Positions 1-11,808 of a DNA stretch of 64,000 nt are shown in pieces. Numbering within the stretch: position 1 is the stretch's first letter; the number at the start of each line of letters is the position of its first letter. Source of the stretch: Malania oleifera (Eukaryota > Streptophyta > Magnoliopsida > Santalales > Ximeniaceae); NCBI RefSeq assembly GCF_029873635.1, contig NC_080426.1, positions 58,560,673 to 58,624,672 of the forward strand, read 5' to 3'. A program made the position numbers and the translations under genes. A model generated the notes under the pieces. The model was not told the DNA's origin, made no database searches, and saw only the letters and a program-made list of their open reading frames with translations.

Positions 1-499
1 AATATTTCTCCCACCTTTGTTCCAAAAATTTATGCAAATTATAGGGCTTTTGTAATGTAAACAAGTCAATTTAAGTCTTCTCTACAATTCGTGCTACTTA
101 CAAACTTGGTAGCGTTTTTGTGCTATCCCTTTGTTTTATGATGATTTTACACAACCATGTTCTTGAGGTGGCTAAGGACATTCTAAGCTTTTTCATGAGA
201 GGAAGTTTCATTTGTGGGCATGGGTTTGCTGCTTCTTGGCATAATCTTTGTCTAGCTACCCTCAATGCCAACTGCCAAGCCCAAGCGGTTCATCGTTTTT
301 GTCTCAGTTCCACCACGGGCTGATATTAATTTAAGAACGCGTATGATCATGTTTTTTGGGGGTTTTGTTAGTACGATTGTTTTGAGATGGGGTTGTGAAC
401 TTGGGATAGTGGACTAGAGGTTGTCTCACACCATCAATTTTTGCGTTAGTATGAATGTTATATCTGTTGTATTTGTCCCTATTTAAGAACCCTATGGGG
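1..499. other. non-coding, probably UVSSA intron or upstream DNA
   Basis: No gene is recognised here. The short open frames have no family features I can name. Because the first visible UVSSA exon at 2810 starts at a splice acceptor in the middle of the conserved N-terminal domain, this stretch is probably intronic, with the first exon before the window. That is inference. Confidence 0.35.
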
Positions 500-2145
500 T
501 TGACTTGTAAGATAGAAAATTTAAAAGGAGGACTTTTGATGGCTGGAATAGGGGATGGGAATAGAGATCAGCTAGCAAGTTCTAACAAGGTTTGTAGGAC
601 TAGAAGAGAGGGAGGTTTACAGTTAGAACCTAACTCCCTCTTCACAAGGTTAGTTGTAGTTAGCATGGGCTTCAATAGAACATATGGATGCTAGAGATGG
701 AGGAGCTGTTATTGATGTGAGTTCTTGGAAGTTTGTTTCTAAGGGATATCATCTCATTTTTGTAGAGTTGGGAATGAGGAGGGGGTTTACTTTTGGGAGG
801 ATCATTGGGTTGGGGTGTATTCCTCTAGTTGATTGCTTACCCTTCTTCTTCATTTACCTAGCCTTCAAAATTTTTCAAGTTCTGGTTTCTTCAAGTGTGG
901 AGCTGTGGAATTTTCATTTTGTGAGGAATTTGAACAAGAGAGAGACGAATAATCTATTTCCTTTGTTGAAAATGCTGGGTTCTTTTCTTGGCTCTTTGGG
1001 AAGGGATAAATGGAGTTGGACTTTGGATACCTCTAGGAACTTTTCTTGAGATATTCCTTTTTCTGCTCATATTTTAATGATTTTCCTTTTCTATTGCATC
1101 TTTTTGCTTTAAAGCTCCCCTATCAAATAAAAAAGTGATGCAAGAAAGGATCATGGAATTACAGCCACCAAATAATTTGAGAGAGAGGGAGGAGAGGAGA
1201 GGGAGGAGGAAGGAGAAGGAAGAAGGAAGAGAAAGAAGGAGATATAGTGGGATTGTGGGAGAATCACACGTTAACTTTTAATTCAAATTCCACAATAACC
1301 ACCTCTTGCATGCCTTTCACACACACTAGTTTTAAGAAAGCCTATAATACAAAGAAACTACACATGTTTCCCGAAAGATGCATGCAATTGAAACCAAATT
1401 TCTAAAATACGCAAATATTACAAACAAGCTTCCAAAACACATAATCCTAGTACAAGCAAGCATACACACACAATGACCTACTAATTAACTAAGAACATTT
1501 GGGTTTGGGACCCAACAATCTATTGACCCTATTCTTTGGAATTGGCCTCTGAATTGGGTCAAAATGATCCATCCAGATACCTGCTTTCCATCCTACATAA
1601 AAAATCGTAGACTTGGACTGCAGTTCTCAATAAAATAAAGACTAATGATTTGTTTCATAGGACAAAATAAAACAAAGCACGGTCTCCTAATGCATGTGCT
1701 TTGTTAGACCGTGCTTTGTTATTGGAATGGGGAGACTTGTTCTCACTCGTTTTTGCCCTTCCCTCTTTGTGGAGTATTTGGTTTTTGGAGAACTGTGGGT
1801 TTGTCCATCATCTTTGAAGAGTTTGTCTTCTTTACTTTATAGCTCTTGGAAGAAGGAGAGGAAGGCTCTTTGGATGTGTGTCGTATTTGCAATTGTTTGG
1901 TGTATTTGGTTGGAGTGTAATGCCAAAATCTTATGAGATTCTGTCACAGCTGCTAGTGTTGCTTGGAGAAGTATGGTCTTTCTCACGTTGCTTTAGTGCT
2001 CTACAAATGGTTTTGTAGAGTGATCTCATTGGAGGATTTGTGGAGAGATCGGGTAGCTTTGATTATTAACCTTTTTGTTTGTTGTCTGGATGATATCTTG
2101 TCCTCTTTATGTATCTTTCTTATTTATTCTTTTTTCTTTTAAGAA
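500..2145 (+). pseudogene. decayed L1-type LINE ORF2 3' relic
   Basis: Two open pieces (684-1049 and 1694-1936) read like the region after the reverse transcriptase in plant L1 ORF2. The first has the loose W-N-F-x-F-x-R-N-L pattern followed by a leucine-rich stretch. The second has the R-K-A-L-W ... V-W-C-I-W pattern of the zf-RVT tail. The frame between them is broken: an unrelated purine-rich stretch lies at about 1090-1590, and coding similarity resumes near 1640. Several frameshifts and stops make it non-functional. It ends in a T-rich stretch near 2145. Recognition is by pattern only; the 5' limit is uncertain. Confidence 0.5.
1177..1256. repeat. purine-rich (GA)/(GGA) low-complexity tract
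   Basis: An almost pure purine stretch of degenerate GAGA, GGAGG and AAGAAGG units, inside the insert that interrupts the LINE relic. Low-complexity DNA; no gene. Confidence 0.7.
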
Positions 2146-2809
2146 TATGCTTTCTTTGTCAAATAGTAATAATGACAATAATAATTGCGAAAAAAATTCA
2201 TTTGGTTGACACTAGACTCAACTCAACTCAAAATAAATAACAAATCAATGTACCCAGTGATAAATAAATAAATAACAAATCAATATGATAAAAATAGCAT
2301 TTGTACATGTGGGCCAAGATTTGAGAGTTTGAAATTAGATTTTAGGAGGGGAGACATGCAGAGCTGCTGTCTTGCAAGTGCAGTGTGCAGCTGCATTGAA
2401 TATGAGGCAGAGATGAGGAAGGGAGCAAGACAGAGAGGGTGAGGAAGAGATTGCTCTGCCTTGCCGATTGGATTTCCTTCCAATTTCTTAAAATTTTAAA
2501 ACAATCCCCCACATTTTGTATGTTTGGACTTAGATTCCATGCTGTGGCAAGTTGGGTGGGTGCAATCCCGAAAAACCTGCTGCTTTAAGATTTTTGTTCA
2601 CCACAAAACTGTACAGTGCTCTATCTATTTAATGTAAAGTGTTCTGCTTTTGTTGTGATTGTCCATATGGCACTGCTTTGCTGTCCTTTTAGTTGTATGC
2701 ATCTTTATTTAACAAAGAAACATTGTTGCTAGTCCCATGCCATTTTTCCTTGGTGGAAATAAAATAATATTGTGGAATAGAAAATTTTAACTTATAATGT
2801 GTTTTGCAG
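2146..2809. other. intronic DNA ending in the UVSSA splice acceptor
   Basis: AT-rich non-coding DNA. It ends in a pyrimidine-biased tract and TTTTGCAG at 2802-2809, which makes a good splice acceptor. The next base starts an exon in phase 0. I find no second exon here: the minus-strand frame at 2280-2483 has no recognisable features. Confidence 0.6.
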
Positions 2810-4570
2810 GTGCGGTACCTGGCACTTCTCATAATTGATGAACTGTTCATGCGGTCAAAGCTTTTCAGAACTCTCCTCGTTGTGAACTTAGATCAGTTAC
2901 TGAGTTTAAGTGTTGGATTTAGGAGAAACCTTCCGCTCCCTGCTCCTCCTGCTGTTGCATCTGTTTTGCGGTCAAAGGCGATCGAGTTCTTAGAGAAGTG
3001 GAATGCTTCATTTGGGATTCATTATAGACAACTCAGACTAGGATTTGACTACCTGAAAAACACTCTTCGGTTCCAATTTCCTAATTTACAGGCAAATTCT
3101 GCTCGAATTCAGCAGCAAAGAAGGGAAAGGGAGATGAGGTCAAAAGAGATATTATTGAGCAAGTTTGAAACACTCAAGGGAAATATTTCTTCCATCAAGG
3201 ATGAAATACAGTCAACAATTGGTGAGATTGCGGAATGTTTGGACATTGTGCATGCTAAAGATGAAGTTATCCCACTGGCGCCCATTGATGATGAAGAAAT
3301 TGAGGAGTTCCGAAGTTCTGAACTGCGGCAGATTCGTCTTGATTCACTTAAAGAAGGGGAAAAGGTTCATGAGAATAGTGATAATAAAGTGGTTTTTGAT
3401 GCATTGAGAGAGCAATACAAGCTGCTAGTGACAAGGCATTTGGTTTCAGTGCAGGAATGGATTTCTGTTCTTGTAAGAGTTGAAATAGCAGACAAGAGAT
3501 TTAGAGATTCCACATTAAAAGAGTTCATTGATATCCGAAATCATATCCAATCTGTGAAGAAGAAGTGTGAAGAATCTGGCTGTGTTCTTCCTAATGCTAT
3601 TAATAATGAGGAAGAAGATATCTGGGAGGAGGGTAAGATTGAACCTTTTAAGAATGGGAGCTCAACTGTACCCAGCAAGCAAATTGAAGATCTTCCCATG
3701 GTCAGAATGTCAAATGAGGTGCAAAATGGAACTCCTGAGCATGGGAATAAAGTGCCAAATGGCAATGAAATGCTGGATCGTGAATGTTGTGGATCTGATT
3801 CAAACTCTTTGAGGGGTAAGCTTTTGGCTGAAGCTCCTGTCATGAAGTGGGGCTCTTTCTTGGATAACTGGGGTTTGAACCGGGACATTCTGGCTAATCA
3901 GAGGGGATTAGAGCTAGAAGGTCATTGGGGTCGAGTGGACAATGATGCGGTTATTCCTGCTGAGAAAATTGCAGAGTTAAATGTTCAGACAACTCTTTAC
4001 AAAGAAGAGCATGTTGAAATACAACCATGCCGAGCCCCTTTGGGCAAAGGGAGGCTTTGTCAAAGAAGAGATTTGAGAGTTTGCCCATTTCATGGGCCCA
4101 TCATACCTCGAGATGATGAAGGAAAACCAATTTACGAGAGCTCTTCAACGGACATAATAGATCTTGATGTGGGGAATAATTTAGTGAATAAGTTGGCTAA
4201 GCAGGCAGTTATGAATGTTAGAGATAGAGATAAAGAGGCAGCAAAGAAGAGAGAATATGATAAGCAGTCTTTGAAACGCGCAAAGCTTGCAAAGGTTAGG
4301 GAACACAATGATGCAGTTTTACGTGAAGCTGCCTTGGCTTCAACTTCAAGATCTGCAGTTGTTGTGGAAGATTTGGAGGCAATGAAGGCAGAGAAATCCT
4401 CCAACAGGAAAGAGAAGCAAACCCTAGCATCCATGTTGCGTAAGAAGGTGACTAGAAAAGATAGGTTAGGTCAAAGGCTTTTGAATACTCGAGCAAGGGA
4501 TTCAACAAGAAGGCAGCTGACACTGGGTGAGGATTCAAAGTACAGGGAAGCTTTCCCAAATCAATGGTAG
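2810..4570 (+). CDS. UVSSA: UV-stimulated scaffold protein A homologue, 3' exon (partial CDS)
   Basis: UVSSA works with the CSA/CSB-containing transcription-coupled repair complex at RNA polymerase II stalled on DNA lesions (family knowledge). The 586-codon exon starts at the acceptor at 2809 and ends at TAG 4568-4570. Residues 1 to about 70 continue the VHS/ENTH-like N-terminal domain, including I-D-E-L-F-M-R-S. Residues of about 100-240 are helical and charged. The DUF2043 region begins near residue 345 (W-G-S-F-L-D-N-W-G). It contains the diagnostic zinc-binding set C407-x9-C417-x7-C425-x2-H428, followed by the conserved G-P-I-I-P-R-D-D-E-G-K-P. A Lys/Arg-rich helical tail follows. Plant homologues are somewhat longer, so I infer roughly 70 N-terminal residues encoded upstream of the window. 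There are no internal stops, and the frame looks intact and functional. Start codons inside this exon are not the real start. Confidence 0.9.
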   Translation: MRYLALLIIDELFMRSKLFRTLLVVNLDQLLSLSVGFRRNLPLPAPPAVASVLRSKAIEFLEKWNASFGIHYRQLRLGFDYLKNTLRFQFPNLQANSARIQQQRREREMRSKEILLSKFETLKGNISSIKDEIQSTIGEIAECLDIVHAKDEVIPLAPIDDEEIEEFRSSELRQIRLDSLKEGEKVHENSDNKVVFDALREQYKLLVTRHLVSVQEWISVLVRVEIADKRFRDSTLKEFIDIRNHIQSVKKKCEESGCVLPNAINNEEEDIWEEGKIEPFKNGSSTVPSKQIEDLPMVRMSNEVQNGTPEHGNKVPNGNEMLDRECCGSDSNSLRGKLLAEAPVMKWGSFLDNWGLNRDILANQRGLELEGHWGRVDNDAVIPAEKIAELNVQTTLYKEEHVEIQPCRAPLGKGRLCQRRDLRVCPFHGPIIPRDDEGKPIYESSSTDIIDLDVGNNLVNKLAKQAVMNVRDRDKEAAKKREYDKQSLKRAKLAKVREHNDAVLREAALASTSRSAVVVEDLEAMKAEKSSNRKEKQTLASMLRKKVTRKDRLGQRLLNTRARDSTRRQLTLGEDSKYREAFPNQW

Positions 4571-5040
4571 ATGGGTACTTCCATGTCTAGCTATAAGGCT
4601 TTCTAGGAGAATTGGCATTCCATGGATGCATGTGCTGCTAATGGAGCATCATTTGCAGGATATTTTATGAGGTTACGGTTTCCTTGATCAGTTTTGAATG
4701 AGTATTTTCCTGTCAAGCGAAAGGGCTTTCTTGGAGGTGGTTGTAGTGGAGAGATTGTTTATGGTTCATTCTTGCCATGCAAAAGTCTAGAAAACAAAAG
4801 GAAAAGGAAGATTGAGGATGTGAGGCATTGCCAGTTGTTATGTCTGATGTAACTGAAAAGTATTGCCATTCAGTTTTTATGCTGTTGACATAGATGCAAT
4901 TTAGGCTTTGAGGAAAGTGGAATATTTGAAGGAAACAGTATGAGGGTTGCTGTTGTACATGTATAAGTTGTCTTTTATAATTTACCCTTTCTTAGATTTT
5001 ATTCAATGCAGATAAATAAATGTGAAGCTTGTTTGTATAT
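4571..5040 (+). other. UVSSA: UVSSA 3' UTR with poly(A) signal
   Basis: Non-coding DNA directly after the UVSSA stop. The first good plant poly(A) signal is AATAAA at 5015-5020, followed by a GT/T-rich stretch. The exact cleavage site cannot be seen. Confidence 0.55.
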
Positions 5041-6055
5041 TAATAATAAATAACCATGAATTGTTTTCCTCTGAATTTTTAACCGTCAGAATTTTCAAGG
5101 CTTTTTTTCTTCTTTTTTTGACACAAGAACAACTTCTTTCCCCAAGTTTTTTGTTTTTCTGTATTTTTATATATGTATGCACACATGCAAGGTAATGTAA
5201 ATAAGCATGGCCATCATGCGCATGCAGCATTTTTGATATTTTTCTTTTTTCCTCCTGTTTTCCACTCACTGCTTCTGTCCATTGAGTCTTGCCTCATCCC
5301 CCCTCCCCTCTCTCTCCAGAAGCTGATATCTCACCAATTTGTTCTATATCTACGTTTCTTTCTTGGGACAGATTTCTTTCTCCTGTGCAGGACTTGCAGG
5401 TATGATGGGTAAGATTTGTGAAAATATACAGCGGCAACAATACCTTTTTGTTCTCTTGTTGCTTCTGTGCAAGTTGTGATTGGCATGATCTTGTGTCCTT
5501 GTATATGTGGCGGCATTTTTGTGTCCTTGTGCACATGACAGCATGAAGATCAATTCAGACGCTGGGCACAATATGAATGCTTGATGTTGCTGCATTAATG
5601 TGTTTTGGGTTGTCAATAGCTTGATCTATTCTGGAAAATCGCAGTCGTGGTTCATTGTCTGCTGTCCCTTGAAAAGTGAAGGCGGAGGTCAGATTCTTTA
5701 GCCTTTTGGTAGTCCTCTGTTCTGCCATGCAGACTGCTTAAGTGCCTATTAAATTGTTAATTTCATGATTTAGGGGTGTTTCTTTTCTAGTGAACTTTTT
5801 ATTTTATTGTAATAAGCTTTTTTACGTTTGGATATTTTTGTGTTACTGGTTTTGCTTCCCTCTCATCCCTAGTTTCTTTTTTTCTTTCTGTCCCCTCTCT
5901 TAGGTGGTGGGGTCGGGTGGAATGGTGTTTGTTGAGGTTGGCTTTTGCTCTCTCTGTCTCTGGTTGTTCCTGTCCATATTCCTCTAAATTTTTTTTTTAT
6001 TTTACTAACAAAATAAGTAATGGTAGCAAAGCTCATTCCATGTGCACTGTTTATA
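5041..6055. other. intergenic DNA between UVSSA and the L1 element
   Basis: T-rich and pyrimidine-rich DNA with no recognised gene. Short frames on both strands are low complexity. The right edge (6056-6064, TCCAAAACC) is the left target-site duplication of the L1 element that follows. Confidence 0.5.
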
Positions 6056-6211
6056 TCCAAAACCTTTTTTAGGAAGAATTAATCACCAATATATTAATAG
6101 GCAGGATAATAAGCATAACAACCTTCAGAGTACGTAGTAGAACAGGCTAGCTGAAAATTGCATCAGCCAACCAAAGATTCACCAAACTACTGGCAGGGAC
6201 AGCTAGCTAGA

Positions 6212-6691
6212 CTAATCTGCAGCCAAGAATTTAAAACCTTTCACCCCCGAGCATCTTGTTTTAATATCCAATACTACTTGTCTTGCTGCAAACATATCAG
6301 CATTATCAGATATTCCTTCAAATATGAGTGAATTCCTTGCTTTCCAGCTATATAATATTGAAGCTGTCCGTATCCACTTGCATATATTGTCATAGCATGT
6401 ACTACACATGGAGGATAACCACTTCAGATTATCTTCCCAATGAAGAGAAGCCCCGTGAATGTTAAATTTTGCATTAGCTGCCCTATAGGCCTGCCCAAAG
6501 CTGGACAATTGAAAAACAGATGATCTCGTCTCTGTGCATGACGAACAAATTTTACACATAGGATCTGATAATCTGCACCATTTAGCAACCTTCTCTAGTG
6601 TACTTGCCAACATGCTATGAAAGAAAAACTTAGGAATGTAACACTCAAACCACAGGGAACTAGCCCAATCTGCAGGATTTTTCTGTCTCAA
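6212..6691 (-). pseudogene. L1 ORF2 C-terminal zf-RVT domain fragment
   Basis: A 159-codon open stretch with the plant L1 zf-RVT pattern: W-x-x-x-x-I-P-K-F-x-F-H, then C-K-I-C-x-x-C, then W-K-A-R-N-S-L-I-F-E-G. It is the end of ORF2 of the surrounding L1. The conserved W-x-A positions match what I know of plant LINE tails. It is not a host gene, although automated pipelines often call such fragments reverse-transcriptase-like proteins. Confidence 0.65.
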
Positions 6692-6877
6692 ATAGCCTCC
6701 CTAGCTAAAAAAGCATTTGATGTTAAGTCCCAATAAATTCTATCTTCAACTCATTTTAGGGGAAAAATTAGGTGCAGACCTTAAGTCAGCCACATTTGCT
6801 GACAGCCTTCTTGGCCATTTCCAGCAGTTCTCTTCTACAATGGAACTGATTTTTAGAGTTTATTATTAGTCCAAGCT

Positions 6878-8386
6878 AACAACAACAACAACAAGCCTTA
6901 AGCCCCACTAAGTGGGGTCGGCTACATGAATCCTTCTCCACCAATTCACCCAATCCAAAGCATTTTCCTCCATTAGATTAAGGGCTATTAAATCCTTTGT
7001 ACTACTTCATTCCAAGTTATTTTAGGCCTACCCCTATCTCTTTTCATGCCAGAAACCATAACTAACTCACTCATCCTCACTGGTGCTCTACCAGACCTGT
7101 GTTTCAAATGCCCAAACCATCTAAGTTGCCACTCTCTTATCTTGTTTTCAATTGTTGCTATGCCTAATTTATTGTGTATATGTTCATTTCTTACTTTATC
7201 TTTTAATGTTAAACCACTCATCCACCTTAACATACGCATTTTAGCAACTTTCATCTTTTGTACATGTTATTTCTTAGTTGCCTAGCATTTTCTGAACCAT
7301 AAAGCATAGCTGGCCTTATAGCTGTCTTATAAAACTTTCCTTTATTTTAAGGGTATTCTACGATTACACAACACACCTAACGCACTCCACCATTTTGCCC
7401 AACTTGTCTTAATTCTATGTACTACATCTTCTTCAATGTCCCCTTCACCTTGCATAATAGATCCAAGATCTATCAATGTTATTGATCTCTTGACTACCCA
7501 GTTTAATGTTCTCTCTATTGCTACTCACCTTACTGAAATTACATTTCATATATTCTGTTTTATTCCTACTTGTCCAAAAATTTTTAGACTCTAATATGTG
7601 GCTCTCCAAAATTCTTGTTTAGATTCCACTCTGTTTCTACTATCATCAATTAACACAATATCATTTGCAAACATCATACACCAAGGTATCTCATTGTGGA
7701 CATTCCTAGTAATTTCATCAATTACTAAAGTAAAAAGATAAGGACTCAAAGTAGAATCTTGATGTAAACCTATTATGATAGGGAACTCTCTAGAATTTTC
7801 TCCTACAGTCCTAAAGCTAGTCACTACTGTATCATACATATCCTTAATGACCTCCGTATATCTACTACAAGCTCCCTTCTTTTCTACTACCCACCAAAGC
7901 ACTTCACTAGGTACTTTATCATACGCTTTATCTATATCATTAAAAACCATATGCAAGTCTTTCTTTTTCCAAAACTTTTTCTTTAAACTTCTTAAAAGAT
8001 AAATAGATTCTATTGTTAATCTCCCAGGCATAAAACCAAATTGATTTTCTGAAATCTTCGTTTCTAATCTTATTCTATTTTCAATTACCTTTTTCTATAA
8101 TTTCATCGCATGACTCATAATCTTAATCCCACGATAGTTATTACAATTTTAAGTATCGCCTTTGTATTTATACAAAGGTACTAACGTATTCTCCTCCATT
8201 CTTCTAGCATTTTCTTGGTTTTTATAATATTATTGAATAGATTAGTTAACCAAATAATTCCTTTATCCCTTAAACATTCCCAAACTTCAACTGGTATTTT
8301 ATTTGGTCCTATAGATTTCCCACTCTTCATTTGTCACTTCCAAGTTCAATCTTTCATTTTGGTTTCCATTAAACAACTTATCACTG
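6878..8386 (-). mobile_element. 5'-truncated RTE-type LINE nested in L1
   Basis: A minus-strand RTE-clade LINE. Its 3' end is a (GTT/AAC)n repeat at about 6877-6893, followed by the G-T-G-G-G-G-Y-T tail region common to plant RTEs. Coding pieces are 7591-8031, a reverse transcriptase with F-A-N-D-I-V-L-I where F-A-D-D is expected, and 6988-7254, the C-terminal region with L-R-W-F-G-H and R-G-R-P. The flanks TTAGTCCAAGCT (6866-6877) and TTAGTTCAAGCT (8387-8398) are target-site duplications with one mismatch, which fixes the insert at 1509 bp. Frameshifts and stops are present, and the endonuclease half is missing. Confidence 0.75.
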
Positions 8387-8792
8387 TTAGTTCAAGCTCT
8401 ACTGGTAAAATGATTACCATAGTATGTGATAATGGGGCTATGAGCATGCCAATTGTCAAGAAATAGAAAAGTGGGCCTGCCATTACCATTAGAGTACTTA
8501 AAATGTGCATGAGCTTGGGATCTAACTTCGAGAATTTGTCTGCTTGTCCATGGGCTCTCTGCTGTAGCCCTAACTTCCCATAAACTCCTCCCTTTTAATT
8601 TATATGCATGATTCCAAATCACCCACAGAAAACATTTTGAACAACATAAATGCCAAAGAAGCTTAATTGCTAAGACTTAGATAACTGCTTAAAATCAACG
8701 CTTGCTTCTTTCAAAGGTTTACACACTCTTTCTCATTTGACCTTAGAGCTCTGTGAGTTCTAGTGATTTCCCCTCCAAAGGAAACTCTTAAG

Positions 8793-9011
8793 CCATGTTT
8801 GGAGCTTGGAAAACATTAGGGAAAGGAAAGGAAAATTTGAAGGAATACACTTTTTCATATTTGGTTATTACACATCATTAGGATTTGATTTTTCTTAATT
8901 TTTAATCATAATTGAATAAATTTTTATTTTTAATAGTATTTTATTTCGAGAGAAAATATGATGAAAAATGAGTTTCCTTCTTATTTTCCTTTCTTTTCTC
9001 CAAACAAAATC
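8793..9011. mobile_element. MITE-like insert with imperfect inverted ends
   Basis: The left end ATGTTTGGAGCTTGGAAAA and the reverse complement of the right end (TTGTTTGGAGAAAAGAAAGG) resemble each other, with AT-rich DNA between. The segment interrupts the L1 reverse-transcriptase region. No clear target-site duplication was found, so the superfamily is not assigned. Confidence 0.35.
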
Positions 9012-9029
9012 CTTGATACAAGTGGACCC

Positions 9030-9890
9030 ATGAATTTCCTTTCAAGATCAGTGATGACAGATTGAGGTAGGAAGAGAGCTGAAGCCAAATAACCATAGAT
9101 GCTTCGTAAAATGGATTTGATTAGTTCGAATCTACCAGCATATGAGAGATATTTATGAGTCTATTTGTGTACCTAACTGAAATTTTCTCTGCTAACATTT
9201 GTTACCAAAGGCAAACACAAGTATCTTACAGCAAGTTTACCTTTTGGAAACTATAGAGTTTGTTGTATTTTATTTTCTACATCTTCAAAGATCTGAGAAC
9301 AGAAAACCAGATTTATCAGGCTTGCATTTCAGACTAGTTAGCTTATAGAGTATATGCATAGTATTCTTTATACTGATGGTAGAATTAAGGTCACCTTGAG
9401 CCAAAATCAAGAGATCATTAGCAAAGCAGAAGTTGATAATCCAATCTTCCTATCTCTTTGGTGGAAAGACAAGTTACCATGCATAGTAGAGAACTGAAGC
9501 AGTCTTGTAAGCATCTCCATCACCATTAAAAACAGATTTGGAAAATAGGGTCATGTTGCCTTACACCCCTTTGTCCCCTAAAAAATCCATCCATGGAACC
9601 ATTTATCAAAATAGAGGACGTGGGAGTAGTAATACTCTCCTTACCCGATTAACAAAGTTCTTCGGAGTATCAATACTCCCAAGAAGTTGCAAGTGGAAAT
9701 CCTAGTGCATTGAGTCAAAAGCCTTCATAATATCTTCCTAGGTCAAAACTTAACGTTAGTATGATAATTGTGCAAAGCTCTTGAGCTAATAGAAGATTAT
9801 CCTAGATATTTCTCCCTCTTATGAAATCAACATAAGCAACCTTGCAATTTATTAGCCATTATTTTGGTTATGCACTAACGAGCCAAGTTG
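9030..9890 (-). pseudogene. L1 ORF2 reverse transcriptase palm fragment
   Basis: Read on the minus strand, 9400-9440 encodes F-C-F-A-N-D-L-L-I-L-A-Q, the catalytic palm motif of L1 reverse transcriptase with Asn in place of the first Asp. Just upstream on that strand is the L-V-M-E-M-L-like motif. Stops and frameshifts break the frame. It belongs to the surrounding L1 and joins onto the RT region beyond the RTE inserted at 9893-11349. Confidence 0.55.
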
Positions 9891-9892
9891 CT

Positions 9893-11349
9893 ATAAAAAA
9901 GATGAAAATTGGGAAATCTATAGAACCAAATAACATTTCAATTGGAGCTTGAAAATGTCTAGGAGATAAAGGAAGTATATAGTTAACTAATCTATCCAAC
10001 ATTATTATAAAAACCAAGAAAATGCTGAAGGAATGGAGAAAGAGCACACTAATACCTATATACCAAAGTGAATGTGATATTCAAAATTGTAATAACTATC
10101 AAAGAATTAAACTTATGAGTTATACAATAAAAATGTGGGAAAGGGTAATTGAACAAAGAATAAGAATACAAATGACGGTCTTAAAGAATCATTTTGGTTT
10201 TATGTCAAGGAGATTGACGAAAAAAGCTATTTATCTTCTATGGAGATTATGGAAAAGTTCAGGGAAAAGAAAAGAGACTTGCATATGGTTTTTATTGACT
10301 TAGAAAGAGCATATGATAGAGTAAATAGGGAACTTCTTTGGTGGATTTTAAAAAAGAGGGGAGAATGATGTTGTTAAGGATATGTGTGATAGAGTAATAA
10401 CTAGATTTAGGATTGCAGAAGGAGATTTTAGATATTTCCCAATTACAATAGGTGTACATCAAGGTTCAACTTTGAGACCCTATTTATTTATTTGCTTCTA
10501 TGTAATTTTAGCCATGTAAGAAGAATATCGATGATAAGATTAGACTTGATCTTCAAGAAATCAACTGCACTAGTAGATTTTGATATCTTATATATTATTC
10601 AAGCGGAAGGAGAAATGGAAGAGGATGTAGTACATAGAGTCAAAGCATATTGGGTAAAATGGAGGAGTGCTTTGGGTGTGTTATGTGATTGTAGAATACC
10701 ATTAAAATTAAAAAGAAGGTTCTAAAGAACGGTTATAAGGCCAGCCATGTTGTATGGATTAGAATGTTGGACAACTAAGAAACAACAAATTCAAAAAGTT
10801 AAAGTTGCTGAAATGTGAATGCTAAGGTGGATGAGTGGTATAACATCAAATAATAAATTAAGAAATGAACATAATCGCAATAAATTAGGTGTAACACCGA
10901 TGGAAGATAAGGGAGGGGCAGCTTAGATGATTTGAGCATTTGGAATGCAGGCCAAGTAAGGAGCCAGTGAGGAGGAGCGAACTGGTTATTATTAATGGTA
11001 CTAAAAGAGGCAGGGTTAGACTTAAGTTAACTTTAAATGAGGTAGTGAGAAGGATTTAATAACTCTTAAGGGAGGGTCAACTTAGAAGATAAAGGAGGGG
11101 TGACTTAGATGGTTTGAGCATCTCGATCGCAGACCAAGTAAGGTGCCAGTGAGGAGGAGCAAGCTGGTTATTATTAATGGTACTAGAAGAGGCAGGGTTA
11201 GACTTAAATTCACTTGAAATGAGGTAGTGATGTAGAATTTAGTAGCTTTTAAGTTAGTTGAGGGGAACAGCCTCGATTGTATGAATTGGCAGAAAGGATT
11301 CATATATTGACCCTACATAGTGGGACTTAAGGCTAGTTGTTGTTGTGTG
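9893..11349 (+). mobile_element. RTE-type LINE, plus strand, nested in L1
   Basis: Coding similarity to RTE reverse transcriptase begins near 9893 and runs through 10022-10303 (E-W-R-K-S-T-L-I-P-I-Y, N-C-N-N-Y). It continues brokenly to 11050, with L-R-W-M-S-G and R-F-E-H-L tails. A duplicated 3' segment lies at 10905-11060 and 11085-11240. The element ends in a short GTTGTTGTTG at 11338-11347. CCAAGTT near 9883 and again near 11352, each followed by GCTATA, suggests an imperfect target-site duplication. Orientation is opposite to the RTE at 6878. It is heavily mutated. Confidence 0.65.
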
Positions 11350-11808
11350 AACCAAGTTACAATATGCTATAAGCCTGAATCCTTGGGATGTGAAGGATTT
11401 TTTTTCTTAAGAACTAGTCTAATGAGAGTAGCATTACCTTATTTTAACTTGGAATCTGAAGAAAAACAAAATTGCAACATATACATCATTTCCCAAAATT
11501 TGCCAGCAAAACTTTAAAGAACTTTGCATTGTATCCATAAGGTCTCGGGGACATATCATATGAAAAAGATAACATGGCTGCTTTTACTTCAGTTTTATCA
11601 ACAGGTTTATTGAGTCTTAACCTTTTCCTCCTGACTGAAATTCAGATCCTTCCTAAAAAAAAACTGGTATTACAAGGTTTATGTGGTACTCCAGTAACTT
11701 TGCGTCATACTCCCAGATGAATGAGGAAATCTCCTTAGGGTTATCAATTTTCCTTCCTTCAGCATTGTTCAGTGATTTAACATGAATTCTGATCCTTCTC
11801 TAAACTTA

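Noticed and set aside
3541-3888. Minus-strand 115-codon frame
   Set aside because: It is a shadow of the UVSSA coding exon.
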